This document shows, in pieces, positions 41,851-52,163 of a stretch of 64,000 bases of DNA. A program made the translations under genes and the position numbers. Positions within the stretch are counted from its first letter, which is position 1, and every line of letters begins with the position of its first letter. The notes below the pieces were generated by a model. The model was not told the DNA's origin and searched no databases. It saw nothing but the letters and a program-made list of their open reading frames with translations. The DNA comes from Gammaproteobacteria bacterium (GTDB lineage Bacteria > Pseudomonadota > Gammaproteobacteria > Coxiellales > Coxiellaceae): contig JAUIAD010000003.1 in the NCBI GenBank assembly GCA_030425685.1, positions 62,001 to 126,000 of the forward strand. The letters run 5' to 3'.

Positions 41851-44800
41851 TCAGTTGCCAAACGAACCATCAAACTTACCAATGCTACTGGTATCAAATC
41901 TCAAGTACCAACCCTGATTTGAGAAACGAAAATATTCATCGTCTGAAGAGTCATTTTCAAAGGAATCCTGAGAAGAGTCATTTTCAAAGGACTCCTGAGA
42001 AGAGTCACTATCAGTATCATCAGAATCATCAGAATCAAGAGGACTACGCCTTAAAGCTTTACTATAGGCGCGAGCAAGCTTTCCAACTAAACGATCACTT
42101 ATACTAGTCATAAAGATACTAACACCAATATGCGTTAAAAGATTCTGCCAATATTCACTGCTATCAGTATGATAAAGACGATGGTTAATCGACGATGTTG
42201 TCATTGAATTGCCAATTGCACCCGCTGTGTTAGCAATAGATCTTTGAGTAGCAGGAGAAAAGAGGCCTGGCACATCACTCTTACTAAAACTTGACAAAAA
42301 ATAATCACTAGCAAGAAAAGTACGAGACGCAGCAGAGGCAATACCAGCTGCAGCACCTCCTGCAGCACTTACTAAGCTGGAATAGGCCAACCCCCTAAAA
42401 GTCCAGTGCCGCTGGTCTATAGCAACGCCAAGAGAATATCCTACCGCACCAGAAGCCCCACCCAAAAAAGCACCCCAAGCCACTGTCAGCAATGGCGACA
42501 CTGCTCCTTCAGTAGATACTTCCAAGATAGCACTTACAGTAATCAACGCAGCTGTCGTAATTATCCCAGAAAGATTACGCTTAAATACCTTGCCAACCCC
42601 TTTCCAAAAACTAGACCACGAATGCCCAGTGGGATCAACCGTATTAACAGGATCTGCAGAACCATAAGCATAACGATTCATAAAATGATAACTATCCAAC
42701 TGAATAAAACGCATTAAACGAGGATTGTAGTAACGCGCAGACAAATAATACATTCCACTTTCAGCATCATAATAATAATCGGCGTAGAGAAAAGGGTTAT
42801 CCTCTATTGATAAAGCCGCATTTTTTGCAATCTTGCCGACCATTGGCTCTCCATAAGGACTATAAGACTGGTAAGCACTATTGCCAGTAGAAGAGTTAAA
42901 ATCAATCGTTGAACCTTGCGCATCATCACCATAAAAGCTAACTGTCGTCGTATTACCAGCAACGACAGCACGTGATTCGCGCACTAATCCTAATAGATAA
43001 TAAGCCGATCCATCGGCAGCCACCTCATCAATGACACTATTACCATCGTAATAAAATGTAATCGCCTGCCCACCTGAAGATTTAGTAGCACGCTCACCGT
43101 TAGCATAATAACTATAGTGATAAGTAACACCAGAAGCATCTGTAAAAGCGATTAACTGGTTAATCGCATTATATGTATAACGATTACCATGATCATCAGT
43201 TAACATATTGCCATTATCATCATAGGAAAACTCTCCTGCGGCGCCATTAATCGTTTGCAATTGATCTAAATTATTATAAGTGTAGGTATTAGAAGACTTA
43301 CCTGAAATCACATCCGTTAAAACATTACCATTGATATCGTATGAATATTTTTCTATTGTACATGAGTTATTAGACTTAGCCTCAACAGAGGTACTTTGCA
43401 AACAACTCTGCACTTGTAATAAATGCGATTCATTGTCATAAAGATAACTAAATGTCTTAGCATGACTACCATAAAGACCACCAGTTACTGTCTTAGTCAA
43501 TATTTTATGATGAATATTGTAGGTGTAGCTGGTTGATATTAACAAAACACCTTTCGCACTAAAGGTAGTAATGTTCTTAACCGTTGCATCATTATAATAA
43601 GTGTAGTGTGTCTTAATACCGTTAGCACGCGTTTTATCTAACAAACGGCCTAAACTATCATAATCATAGGTAACAGCGTTTTGTGCATCGATAGTTACAG
43701 ATTTTAATAGCCCGGGGTTATGATCCGTTTTTGCTTCATAAACAAAAGACGTGGTATGACCTAACGCATCGGTGCGTGATGCTAATTTTCCATCAATATT
43801 ATAAGTGTATTTTAACGCTTTGCCATCAGGATAAGTAACTTGTTTTACTTTTCCATCAGGATAATAGCTATAAGCAATCTCACCTTGATGCGTACTGTTA
43901 TCTTTATCGGTTAGATAGGCATCTTTAATTTGTCCGTTTGCATAATAGTCATAACGCAGATGATAGTGTTTATTAGACTCATCCGGGCTATTTACCCAGT
44001 CAATACTTTTGAGTCGCTCCTTGCCCGCAATAAATTGATAAGCATAAGCAAACTTTCGCCCCGACCAATCTGTTTTTGTTAACACATGATTAGCACCATC
44101 ATAGGTATAAACTTGCGTTTTACCCGCATTATTAGTGACTGTTTTAATTAGCCCGTCATTATTGTAACTATAAATGTACCCTTTTTTCACCTTAATACTA
44201 GCATCATTGGGATTCGATAAAACTTTTTGTATTAAATGATGAAAAAAAGGATCATACGTCATCGTCGCTGTTAAACCATCATTAGCGATGACCGGTGTCT
44301 TAGGCAACGATGTTGCCGAGTAAACAACTCCTGCATCTGTGTGAACAAGCTTAGTTGATTGTAACGCATCAGACTTTAATGATACTTTGTCAAGGTCATT
44401 ATAAATATACTGATCGACTATTGGCGCGACAGCATACGAGTTAATATCCGCTGTTAATGATTTTTGTTGCAGTTGATTTATATTATTATATTGCTCCGTC
44501 ATTGTCGCTGTGATCATTGCGTCACTACCACGACTCCACGAACTGCGGCTATTCGCAACTTGGTCGTAGGTATGAATTGTTTTTGACTGATTAGGATGTG
44601 TTACAACAAATAAGCGATTTAAACCATCATAGGCATAGCTCGTTGTACCATCAGCATCTGTTTTAGTTGCCACTTGACCATTATCATAGTACGTATAGGT
44701 GGCCAGCGTATTTAACCCATTAGAAAAAATACCCAACCCGGAGTCATTTGCATTACTAGCAACACTTAACTTTCGCCCTAAACCGTCGTACGTAGTTTCT

Positions 44801-46746
44801 TCTTCTAGGCCTGTATTATTATCTGTTATTGTTTTTGAATTTTTACCACCCCTATCATACATAGCATAGGTAATGGTTTTAAATAACAACGGTTGACTTC
44901 CTTGCGCTTGCGAACTCACTGTATGCAAACGCCCTAAATTATCATAGCTATAAATAACCGCATTACCATCACCATCAGTTTTCTGCAATACTGCACCAGT
45001 AACTTTATCATACACGGTTGTTTGGCTATGCCCTGCCGCATCTGTAAAAGTAACACTACGCTCATTAGAGCCAGCCTGATCATTATAGCTATAAGCAGAT
45101 TTTAAAGATGTATCTCCCGACTCGTTTTTAGCATTGGGCACACTAACAATACGACTACTAACACGATAATCACTGTTATAACTGAGAACTACAGACTGCA
45201 ATAACTGCAAACTACTCTGCAACGGCGTCTTACCATACTGCTTAACCGTCTGCACACTCTTTCCATCCGACGTTAACGTCATTACACTTTCTTGCTGATT
45301 CCCATCTTGCCCCACAAGCAATTTATTCATCAATAAGCCATAATGTTGTGATGCCTGGCTAACGCAATGTGATCCAGCAACGTCATAGCACATTGTTATC
45401 GTTTGCACTGGTGACTTAGAGGTGTCAGCACTATTAAACACTTTTTTCTGTGTCATTTGGCCAAACGAATTATATTGCATCTGCTGAACTTGAACACGCG
45501 CGCCTGACCCGTCAGATAAACGATAATATGTCATCTTTAATTGATTAGGCGTTTGATAATTTGCCGGCAAGGTTTGATAACCAGAAGTTTCTCCCGGATA
45601 AGTATATTGACTATCTTGCACCAATTCACGCACGCCAGCATTATTATCAGCTAATACTTGCTTATCCATTAATAAATGCAGATGATCAAATGTCTCTTTG
45701 ATCACAGTATTATTATGCGTAATGGTAGTGGTATAGGTGTAACCGCTATTACCTTGTTCAAGCAAGGCATCATTGGAGGCAATACTATAGGTTGGTGCTC
45801 CCGTATAATTATGTCCTTGCTGATCAGTGTACTGATAACTAGTCACACTAGGGTTAGCACAGGCTGTATCGGCACACACTTTTACATTTTGCACCACTTG
45901 TAAATTTATTTTAGCAACGTTTTTAAGCGGACTAATGTAGTAATTTATATTTGTATATGCCCCCGTTGGGTAGCGAATACTGCTTGGCAAACCATTACCG
46001 CCATATCCAATGGATATTGTATTATTGCCAGCATCAATAATTGATGTTAATTCGCCTGAAGAGATATAGGTAACTTTGCGTATACCATTAACATTAACGG
46101 TAACCTGACCCTGCGTTTGATAATTAAAACTAACCACATTACCATAGGAGTCAGTAATTTTAGTCAAACGTAGATCGGCAAGACTAACTGCTGACGTTTT
46201 ACTAACAGCACTTAAATAACTAAAAATAACATGATCACCGTAACGATTTTTAATTTCAATTAATCGCCCGCTACTATCCAGATACTCTGTATTACCACTT
46301 AAATAAACAACACGATAAGAATAACTTCCAGCGTCACATTGACCGCCGCCAACATAAAAGTTAATATTTTTCAATTTATAATATTTTAATCCTGAACTAC
46401 TAGCACTATCGGGTTGATACACAGCACCACTAGCTAAGTGTAGTTTGTTCTGCGTAATGTCATAGTAAGTAAAACCATAGGACCACCCTGAGCCTAGCTG
46501 ATATAAGTCATCCTGATCATTCTGCTCGTAGCGGATAGCTAAATTCAAATTCAACCCGTGCTTTCCAGGAATAGAAAAGGCCGGATAACTTAAACTAATC
46601 ATTCCCGTTTGCGGATTAACACTCTCTGAAACCGATGCATTTTTAAAATTATAGGCATTGGAATTTTGTGTTTGCGTTGCTGCATGACCAACAGCCAAAA
46701 ATAAAAAAAGAAAAAAAGTAGTAATTAATATATAAATAGTTTTCAT
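41851..46746 (-). CDS. Secreted RHS/YD-repeat giant protein, copy A
   Basis: 1631 residues with a signal peptide (MKTIYILITTFFLFLFLAVG, ending HAA). The N-terminus has the segment VNPQTGMISLSYPAFSIPGK. A long series of YD repeats follows (YDxxGRL, YDGLNRL, Y.YDGANHVL, YSYYPDGKVKQVTYPDGK), forming a beta-spiral shell as in TcC/RHS proteins. The RHS core is at the C-terminal side: YDAESGMYYLSARYYNPRLM, then DPTGHSW. After this come about 250 unique residues with Ala/Gly-rich hydrophobic stretches and an acidic repeat tail (SSQESFEND, SSQDSFEND). The variable tail is where toxin domains sit in RHS systems, but I recognise no enzyme motif. No obvious immunity gene follows. Confidence 0.93.
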   Translation of the reverse strand: MKTIYILITTFFLFLFLAVGHAATQTQNSNAYNFKNASVSESVNPQTGMISLSYPAFSIPGKHGLNLNLAIRYEQNDQDDLYQLGSGWSYGFTYYDITQNKLHLASGAVYQPDSASSSGLKYYKLKNINFYVGGGQCDAGSYSYRVVYLSGNTEYLDSSGRLIEIKNRYGDHVIFSYLSAVSKTSAVSLADLRLTKITDSYGNVVSFNYQTQGQVTVNVNGIRKVTYISSGELTSIIDAGNNTISIGYGGNGLPSSIRYPTGAYTNINYYISPLKNVAKINLQVVQNVKVCADTACANPSVTSYQYTDQQGHNYTGAPTYSIASNDALLEQGNSGYTYTTTITHNNTVIKETFDHLHLLMDKQVLADNNAGVRELVQDSQYTYPGETSGYQTLPANYQTPNQLKMTYYRLSDGSGARVQVQQMQYNSFGQMTQKKVFNSADTSKSPVQTITMCYDVAGSHCVSQASQHYGLLMNKLLVGQDGNQQESVMTLTSDGKSVQTVKQYGKTPLQSSLQLLQSVVLSYNSDYRVSSRIVSVPNAKNESGDTSLKSAYSYNDQAGSNERSVTFTDAAGHSQTTVYDKVTGAVLQKTDGDGNAVIYSYDNLGRLHTVSSQAQGSQPLLFKTITYAMYDRGGKNSKTITDNNTGLEEETTYDGLGRKLSVASNANDSGLGIFSNGLNTLATYTYYDNGQVATKTDADGTTSYAYDGLNRLFVVTHPNQSKTIHTYDQVANSRSSWSRGSDAMITATMTEQYNNINQLQQKSLTADINSYAVAPIVDQYIYNDLDKVSLKSDALQSTKLVHTDAGVVYSATSLPKTPVIANDGLTATMTYDPFFHHLIQKVLSNPNDASIKVKKGYIYSYNNDGLIKTVTNNAGKTQVYTYDGANHVLTKTDWSGRKFAYAYQFIAGKERLKSIDWVNSPDESNKHYHLRYDYYANGQIKDAYLTDKDNSTHQGEIAYSYYPDGKVKQVTYPDGKALKYTYNIDGKLASRTDALGHTTSFVYEAKTDHNPGLLKSVTIDAQNAVTYDYDSLGRLLDKTRANGIKTHYTYYNDATVKNITTFSAKGVLLISTSYTYNIHHKILTKTVTGGLYGSHAKTFSYLYDNESHLLQVQSCLQSTSVEAKSNNSCTIEKYSYDINGNVLTDVISGKSSNTYTYNNLDQLQTINGAAGEFSYDDNGNMLTDDHGNRYTYNAINQLIAFTDASGVTYHYSYYANGERATKSSGGQAITFYYDGNSVIDEVAADGSAYYLLGLVRESRAVVAGNTTTVSFYGDDAQGSTIDFNSSTGNSAYQSYSPYGEPMVGKIAKNAALSIEDNPFLYADYYYDAESGMYYLSARYYNPRLMRFIQLDSYHFMNRYAYGSADPVNTVDPTGHSWSSFWKGVGKVFKRNLSGIITTAALITVSAILEVSTEGAVSPLLTVAWGAFLGGASGAVGYSLGVAIDQRHWTFRGLAYSSLVSAAGGAAAGIASAASRTFLASDYFLSSFSKSDVPGLFSPATQRSIANTAGAIGNSMTTSSINHRLYHTDSSEYWQNLLTHIGVSIFMTSISDRLVGKLARAYSKALRRSPLDSDDSDDTDSDSSQESFENDSSQDSFENDSSDDEYFRFSNQGWYLRFDTSSIGKFDGSFGN

Positions 46747-46831
46747 AAGAATACACCAATCGAAATATCAAAACAATGCGCGCATCTATATCACTTAAAG
46801 CTTTTCTTTTTTAAGTTAATGCACACTAAAC

Positions 46832-48616
46832 TCAGCTATGCGGCTTACTCGCCAACTGCCCAAAATAATAATTCCCATATTGATCAACCAAATGCAATGT
46901 TGCCGTTCCTGCATGCTCAAAATCAGAATCGCTGTTTATTAACGTATTACCCCCACCCGGCATTAGCGGCGCTTTTGCCTCAGAAACAAAATATTCAGGA
47001 ATACCAATCATCAAAGGGTAGCCCAACAAGGAATATGCATCCGACTTAACGCTATAGGTTAGTGGCGAAATTAAAATATCATTTTGTTCTGGACTAATAT
47101 GAAAAGGAGACTCCCCAACATGAAATGCAATCGTAGCATCATTAGTAGCCACCGCTTGAAAGCTATTATCATTTTGCGTCATGGTCTGTATTGGAATAAC
47201 ATCTCCTGAAATAGGCGTGCAAGCATCTTGGTATTGCCCTATCGACTGTGGATCTTGGCTGATGCAAACCATCGGCGCTATATAAATAGTACTTTTGGCA
47301 ATAGTTGAACTAAAATAGAATTCCTTACCAATCGACTGTTTAAAATTAGACGTTAATGAGGCGCCTAACACCTGTGCATAAGGTCCTTTATGGCTAGTAA
47401 TACTAGAATATCCATCTTTATCAAAAACCCCAGTAATGGGCACATATGAATTACATGTGCTGTCTTGACCACAGGATACAAAGAAAATATGTTTGTAAAG
47501 ATTTCCATAAGTTTTATCCTGCGGGGAAATGATTTTATTACCATTACGAAGCACAACATCTATTGGCACCTGCTGCAAACCATTAGCATAAATCTCAGGT
47601 GTTGATGGTGATACGGAAGTAATAAAAGAAAAATTAGTAATATTAAATCCAGCAGTTGCTTTTGCAGGTTGCTGGCTGGTATCTACTTGCTGACTGACTG
47701 AAGAAAAATTATTTACTATAGTATGACCAGTGGAATCTTTATTAATGGATTTTATAATTGACTGCTTTACGGTAATAGTCTTTGCAGCTCCTGTATACAT
47801 AAACTCTGTATCATCTGCAAATGAAACTAGACCTCCACTAGTTTGATTGGATTGCTCTTCTACAGCAGAAATAGGAATTACATAATTAGGGCTAACTTGC
47901 GGATTGTCAGGATCCATAATTTTATAGGGCATAAAAGCTAAGAAATAATGACTGGGATAATTAGAAAAAAAATTAAAATACTCTGGTGTTATCTTTTCTA
48001 AAATCTTAAACGGGTCAGTAAAATTATACCCTCTTAATTTACCCGAGTGAATATTTACTAGGTAATTAATAGAATACTGGTTTATATCACCATTTCGAAT
48101 GTTAGTAATAATAGGTGTTGAAGTCACAATAGGAGACTTTTCAGTAAAATTATTTATCCTAGAGGTTACTGTTACTGTAGCACTCTCGCCCCCTACCTTA
48201 CTCACTGAACAAATTAAATCTTGACTTGGATTAGAAAAAATCTGTATTAAATGCTGATAGTACCCATATTGAATCACACAATAATTATTTGTATCCTGTG
48301 AATCAGCAATCTTAAACTTTCCATAGGTATCAGGGCCACTCATTTCCTTGTTAGTGTAAGCTTCGGCAACACCGCCAACTTGACCAGATACAGCAGTGGG
48401 TTTTATATTAATAGCCGTACCAGAGTCAAAACCATTTGCAGGTGGAATTACAAAAGGCAATGCCGTAAGCACATGAGAGAATGAATGCTCTCCTACTTTA
48501 GTATTATTGACAATACTGAAATGCATTTGATAACCACGCCACTGCGCAAAAACACTTCCACACGCCAATAATGAAATAATTATCACACTAAAATATACAT
48601 TAGATTTAAAATTCAT
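46832..48616 (-). CDS. RHS-associated secreted protein, family member 1 (595 residues)
   Basis: 594 residues from the ATG at 48616 with GAGG upstream; signal peptide MMNFKSNVYFSVIIISLLAC ends near SVFA. Unrecognised family shared with the 48738 and 52164 genes. Common motifs in order: TSTPIITN, YLVNIHSGKLRGYNF, ASHYFLAFMPYKI-like (here SHYFLAFMPYKI), YANGLQQVPIDV, LYKHIFFVSCGQ, EFYFSST, YIAPMVC, TPISGDV, SDAYSLLGYPLMIGIP, TATLHLVDQYGNYYFGQL. The conserved cysteines suggest disulfides. Probably exported by Sec and acting outside the cytoplasm. It precedes the RHS gene by 85 bp in the same direction. Confidence 0.8.
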   Translation of the reverse strand: MNFKSNVYFSVIIISLLACGSVFAQWRGYQMHFSIVNNTKVGEHSFSHVLTALPFVIPPANGFDSGTAINIKPTAVSGQVGGVAEAYTNKEMSGPDTYGKFKIADSQDTNNYCVIQYGYYQHLIQIFSNPSQDLICSVSKVGGESATVTVTSRINNFTEKSPIVTSTPIITNIRNGDINQYSINYLVNIHSGKLRGYNFTDPFKILEKITPEYFNFFSNYPSHYFLAFMPYKIMDPDNPQVSPNYVIPISAVEEQSNQTSGGLVSFADDTEFMYTGAAKTITVKQSIIKSINKDSTGHTIVNNFSSVSQQVDTSQQPAKATAGFNITNFSFITSVSPSTPEIYANGLQQVPIDVVLRNGNKIISPQDKTYGNLYKHIFFVSCGQDSTCNSYVPITGVFDKDGYSSITSHKGPYAQVLGASLTSNFKQSIGKEFYFSSTIAKSTIYIAPMVCISQDPQSIGQYQDACTPISGDVIPIQTMTQNDNSFQAVATNDATIAFHVGESPFHISPEQNDILISPLTYSVKSDAYSLLGYPLMIGIPEYFVSEAKAPLMPGGGNTLINSDSDFEHAGTATLHLVDQYGNYYFGQLASKPHS

Positions 48617-48737
48617 CAACCTCTACCCTTCCATACAATTCTCTTTTATAGGAAAATAATAAATTTATCAGTCAAAGATAAATATCTATTATGACAAACA
48701 ACAAAACTTTACATAAAAATTTATACTCAGAAAGCAA

Positions 48738-50204
48738 CTAACTATTCGGTTTGTTAAACAGGCGGCCAAAATAGTAATTTCCATACTGATCAACCAAATG
48801 CAGCGTTACCGTTTTTGAATTTTCAAAATCCTCATTTGAATTCATCAGTTCATTAGCACTATTACTCACTAACGGCGACTGCGATTCTTGCACAAAATAC
48901 TGCGGAATACCGATCATCAACGGATACCCTAATAATGAATAAGCATCTGAATTGACACTAAACGTTAACGGGCTTATTAGCGTATTGTTATCAGCAGGCT
49001 TAATTTGAAATGGATCTTCTCCACCTGGGAATCCAATCGTAGCCTTATCAACTGGGATAGGATAAAAGTTCTTATCAATGGTGGTTTTAGTATTAATGGT
49101 AATGACATCACCTGAAATTGGTGTACAAGTCACTTGATATCTACCGGTATTACCTGGGTCTTGGTTGACGCAAATCATGGGGGCTATATACTGATTTGAA
49201 TTTTGCACTGTTGAACTAAAATAATATTTTTTTCCAACACCCTGAGTTAGTTTCCACTGCGACAAAGATCCTAGCACTGTTGCATACGGCCCAGCATGAC
49301 TACTAACACTCGAATAGCCTTGCATATTAAACTCACCACTCACTGGCTGATAAGCAAGACAAGCACTCGTCACACAAGAAACAAAGAATATATGTTGATA
49401 CAACCAACCATCAGTTTTATCACTAGGGGAAATGATAGTATTGTTTTTCTTTAAAGTGACATTAATGGGTGCCTGCTGTAGTCCATTTGCATAAATACTA
49501 GGAGTTGTAGGTGACACTGATGTTTCAATAGAATACTGCGAAATATCAAATCCTGCCGGCGCATTATCAGGCTGTTTACTGGTATCAGCAAAAACAGGTT
49601 GTGAAATATCAACACCCATATTTACAATACCATTATTTTTTGTTATCGATAAAACTAATGCCTGCTTGACATCAATCCCCTTATCATTACCCGTATAAAG
49701 AAATTGCGTATCATTCTGAAAGTAAACCTTACCACCATCCGTTTGATCCGTATGCGTTACTACAGAAGTGTTTGGTACCACATATTCCTGCGCCAAACTT
49801 GGATCAGCAGCATCCGCTATGATGTAAGGTAAAAATGCCAAGTAGTAATGGCTGGCATATTTTGAATGCTCTAAATACTCTGGATTAGGCGGCCCTAGTG
49901 CTTCTGAATCAGCAAAAAAGTCTTGCCCAACAAACTGACCACTATGAATATTTATTAGATAATGCACTGGGTGTGCATTTGGAGAGCCATCGTTATAGGC
50001 AGTATAAATAGGCGTTACCGTAACAACCGGTGCCACATCGCCTGCTGCATTGGCTTTTTTATAATTAATAAGAACAGATGTTTTATCATTGCGATAAGTT
50101 TTACTGTAACTCTCTACAGACGATTTACTATTTGCATCGGCTAGACTTAAAAAACCAAGCAGTAAAGCAATACCAAGAAATATAGATTTTAGACCCACTG
50201 ACAT
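48738..50204 (-). CDS. RHS-associated secreted protein, family member 2 (488 residues)
   Basis: About 488 residues with a signal peptide (LKSIFLGIALLLGFLSLADA). The ATG at 50204 is used; a TTG two codons earlier is possible. It lacks roughly 100 N-terminal residues present in member 1 but shares the rest: TVTPIYTA, YLINIHSGQFVGQDF, ASHYYLAFLPYII, YANGLQQAPINV, LYQHIFFVSC, YYFSST, YIAPMICV, CTPISGDVI, SDAYSLLGYPLMIGIPQYF and TVTLHLVDQYGNYYFGRL. First gene of the unit 48738-46832-41851 by spacing (121 and 85 bp gaps), so the three are likely made together. Function unknown. Confidence 0.8.
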   Translation of the reverse strand: MSVGLKSIFLGIALLLGFLSLADANSKSSVESYSKTYRNDKTSVLINYKKANAAGDVAPVVTVTPIYTAYNDGSPNAHPVHYLINIHSGQFVGQDFFADSEALGPPNPEYLEHSKYASHYYLAFLPYIIADAADPSLAQEYVVPNTSVVTHTDQTDGGKVYFQNDTQFLYTGNDKGIDVKQALVLSITKNNGIVNMGVDISQPVFADTSKQPDNAPAGFDISQYSIETSVSPTTPSIYANGLQQAPINVTLKKNNTIISPSDKTDGWLYQHIFFVSCVTSACLAYQPVSGEFNMQGYSSVSSHAGPYATVLGSLSQWKLTQGVGKKYYFSSTVQNSNQYIAPMICVNQDPGNTGRYQVTCTPISGDVITINTKTTIDKNFYPIPVDKATIGFPGGEDPFQIKPADNNTLISPLTFSVNSDAYSLLGYPLMIGIPQYFVQESQSPLVSNSANELMNSNEDFENSKTVTLHLVDQYGNYYFGRLFNKPNS

Positions 50205-50413
50205 ACCCAACTATACTGTACATAACCACCTTTCCTTTGTGAACAATCCGACTGATATAGTAAATATACTCTACTTGTGGGTGATATTAGCGCAAGATTT
50301 GTTATAAATCTAGGTATTTTACTCAGTTCTTAATGCTTTGTTAATTTTTGTTTATTGAGTGAACAGTTTTTGGTTGCGACGTGTTGGTTGTGGTTTTCTT
50401 TCAAGATAAAGCG

Positions 50414-50516
50414 GCGCCGATCTTACGCGGCGGACGCAACGGGGCGGCGGCGCAGCGATAGACATTTACTTTCGCTGCGCCGCCGCCCCGTTGCGTCCGC
50501 CGCGTAAGATCGGCGC
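50414..50516. repeat. Perfect 45-bp inverted repeat (giant hairpin) downstream of der
   Basis: Left arm 50414-50458, 13-nt AT-rich loop 50459-50471 (TAGACATTTACTT), right arm 50472-50516. The arms are identical over 45 bp (left arm starts GCGCCGATCTTACGCGG and ends GGCGGCGCAGCGA). They are very GC-rich in an AT-rich region. It lies 52 nt after the der stop. The rest of the gap 50205-50568 contains the upstream region of the 48738 gene (TATATTTACTATATC as AT-rich promoter candidates) and no gene. Confidence 0.9.
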
Positions 50517-50568
50517 TGCTGTATCTCGATCAAAACAACATTACAAATCCGTCGCACCCACCAAAAAA

Positions 50569-51891
50569 TCACTTATCAGAATAAGGATTAACATCCTTCT
50601 TCAACTCAACCAACAAAGGCACGCCAACCAAGTCAAAGGTCTTACGGAAGTAGTTAGCAAGATAACGCTTATAAGAGCCGGGCAACGAAGTGGTTTGCTT
50701 ACCATGCACGATAATAGTAAGAGGATGATGGCGACCAATATGCGCCAAATTCAAGCGAATGCGACGACCACGCACCAACGGTGGCTGATGCACTGACAAC
50801 GCTTTTTCTAAAGCTTTCGTTAATTGCCCCGTGGAAATTTCCTTAGAAGCTGATTCATACGCTTCATTAATAGCACGATAAATCATCCCTACACCAGTAC
50901 CATGCAACGCAGAAATAAAATATCGCCGAGCAAAATCAACAAATGGTAAACGGCGGTCGATTTCACCTTTTAAATAGGCACGTTCGTCTTCTTCAATATC
51001 ATCCCACTTATTAAAAACCATTACCAAGGCTTTACCCATTTCAAGAATCAAACCAATCAATCGCATATCTTGATCGGATATTCCCTCTTTGGCATTAAAA
51101 ACCATAACAACCACATGCGCTTTACCCATCGCCTGCATGGTTTTAATAATAGAAAACTTCTCAATCGCTTCTTTAATTTTTGTACGACGACGCACGCCTG
51201 CTGTATCAATTAACGTATAATCCTGACCACGTCGCTCAAAGGGAATAAAAATACTATCACGCGTCGTTCCCGGTCGATCACAAACCACAACACGTTCTTC
51301 ACCTAGAATGGCATTAATCAATGTTGATTTACCGACATTTGGCCGGCCCACGACCGCGATTTTAATGCTTTTATCTTCTTCAGATTCTTCTTCTGCCTCA
51401 GGAAAAGGTTCTAACACTTTTTCCATCATGGTCTTAACACCACGTTTACGCGTAGCAGCTATCGCATGCGGCGTTCCTAAACCCAATTGAAAAAACTCAC
51501 TAACAACAACATCAGCATCTAAGTGGTCAGCCTTATTAACAACCACTTGCACCTTATCACTATACTCACGCAATTCACGTGCTATTAACTCATCTGAGGC
51601 GGTTAAGCCTGATTTAGCATCAAGCATAAACATAATAACATCGGCTTCAGTAATCGCCTGGCGCACCTGCTGGTCTGTTAGCTTTGCCATGGTGGGATCT
51701 TCTAATTCCGCAATACCGCCCGTATCAACAACAATATAAGGCTTCTCCCCCAATACACCTTCACCATACTGGCGATCACGCGTTACACCCGGAAAATCGG
51801 CAACAAGTGCATCTCGGCTTTTGGTCAGCAAATTAAACAGCGTCGACTTACCTACATTTGGACGACCGACAATAACGATAACTGGTAACAT
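50569..51891 (-). CDS. der: Ribosome-assembly GTPase Der (EngA)
   Basis: Double-GTPase needed for 50S subunit maturation. 440 residues from the ATG at 51891 (GGAAAA upstream); a TTG or ATG 21 nt earlier was rejected because the family begins just before the P-loop. G1 of domain 1 is GRPNVGKS (9-16), with NKAD as G4. Domain 2 repeats GRPNVGKS and ends with NKWD. The C-terminal KH-like domain contains [14 protein letters not shown]. In most gammaproteobacteria it follows yfgM and bamB; here 10 kb of RHS-related and orphan genes intervene and bamB is not seen. Confidence 0.97.
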   Translation of the reverse strand: MLPVIVIVGRPNVGKSTLFNLLTKSRDALVADFPGVTRDRQYGEGVLGEKPYIVVDTGGIAELEDPTMAKLTDQQVRQAITEADVIMFMLDAKSGLTASDELIARELREYSDKVQVVVNKADHLDADVVVSEFFQLGLGTPHAIAATRKRGVKTMMEKVLEPFPEAEEESEEDKSIKIAVVGRPNVGKSTLINAILGEERVVVCDRPGTTRDSIFIPFERRGQDYTLIDTAGVRRRTKIKEAIEKFSIIKTMQAMGKAHVVVMVFNAKEGISDQDMRLIGLILEMGKALVMVFNKWDDIEEDERAYLKGEIDRRLPFVDFARRYFISALHGTGVGMIYRAINEAYESASKEISTGQLTKALEKALSVHQPPLVRGRRIRLNLAHIGRHHPLTIIVHGKQTTSLPGSYKRYLANYFRKTFDLVGVPLLVELKKDVNPYSDK

Positions 51892-52072
51892 AATTTTTCC
51901 TACTTTATACACACTTTACGGCATAATGCGCACTTCTACCGCATCCAGGTAGTTTATACAAAATCTCCTTATTCAACAAACCTCTAAGATAACGCGTTAC
52001 AACTGCTTTTGCGCAAAGAATCGATATTATAGATAGATTTTAGACAATCAGCTCGCCGCCAATTAGAGATCA

Positions 52073-52127
52073 TGAGCCGATTATCACTGCTAATCGGCTC
52101 AATAATAGCAAATTTCTGAGCCGATTA
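52073..52127. repeat. Three copies of TGAGCCGATTA upstream of der
   Basis: TGAGCCGATTA at 52073-52083, its inverse TAATCGGCTCA at 52091-52101, and TGAGCCGATTA at 52117-52127. The first two form a perfect 10-bp hairpin with a 7-nt loop. It lies about 180 bp upstream of der and 37 bp after the stop of the 632-residue-class gene. A TATAAT reading toward der is at about 52034-52029. It could be a terminator-like hairpin for the upstream gene or operator sites for der. Confidence 0.6.
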
Positions 52128-52163
52128 GACACCCTATTCAGCTCAAATCAAATTTAGTGATTC

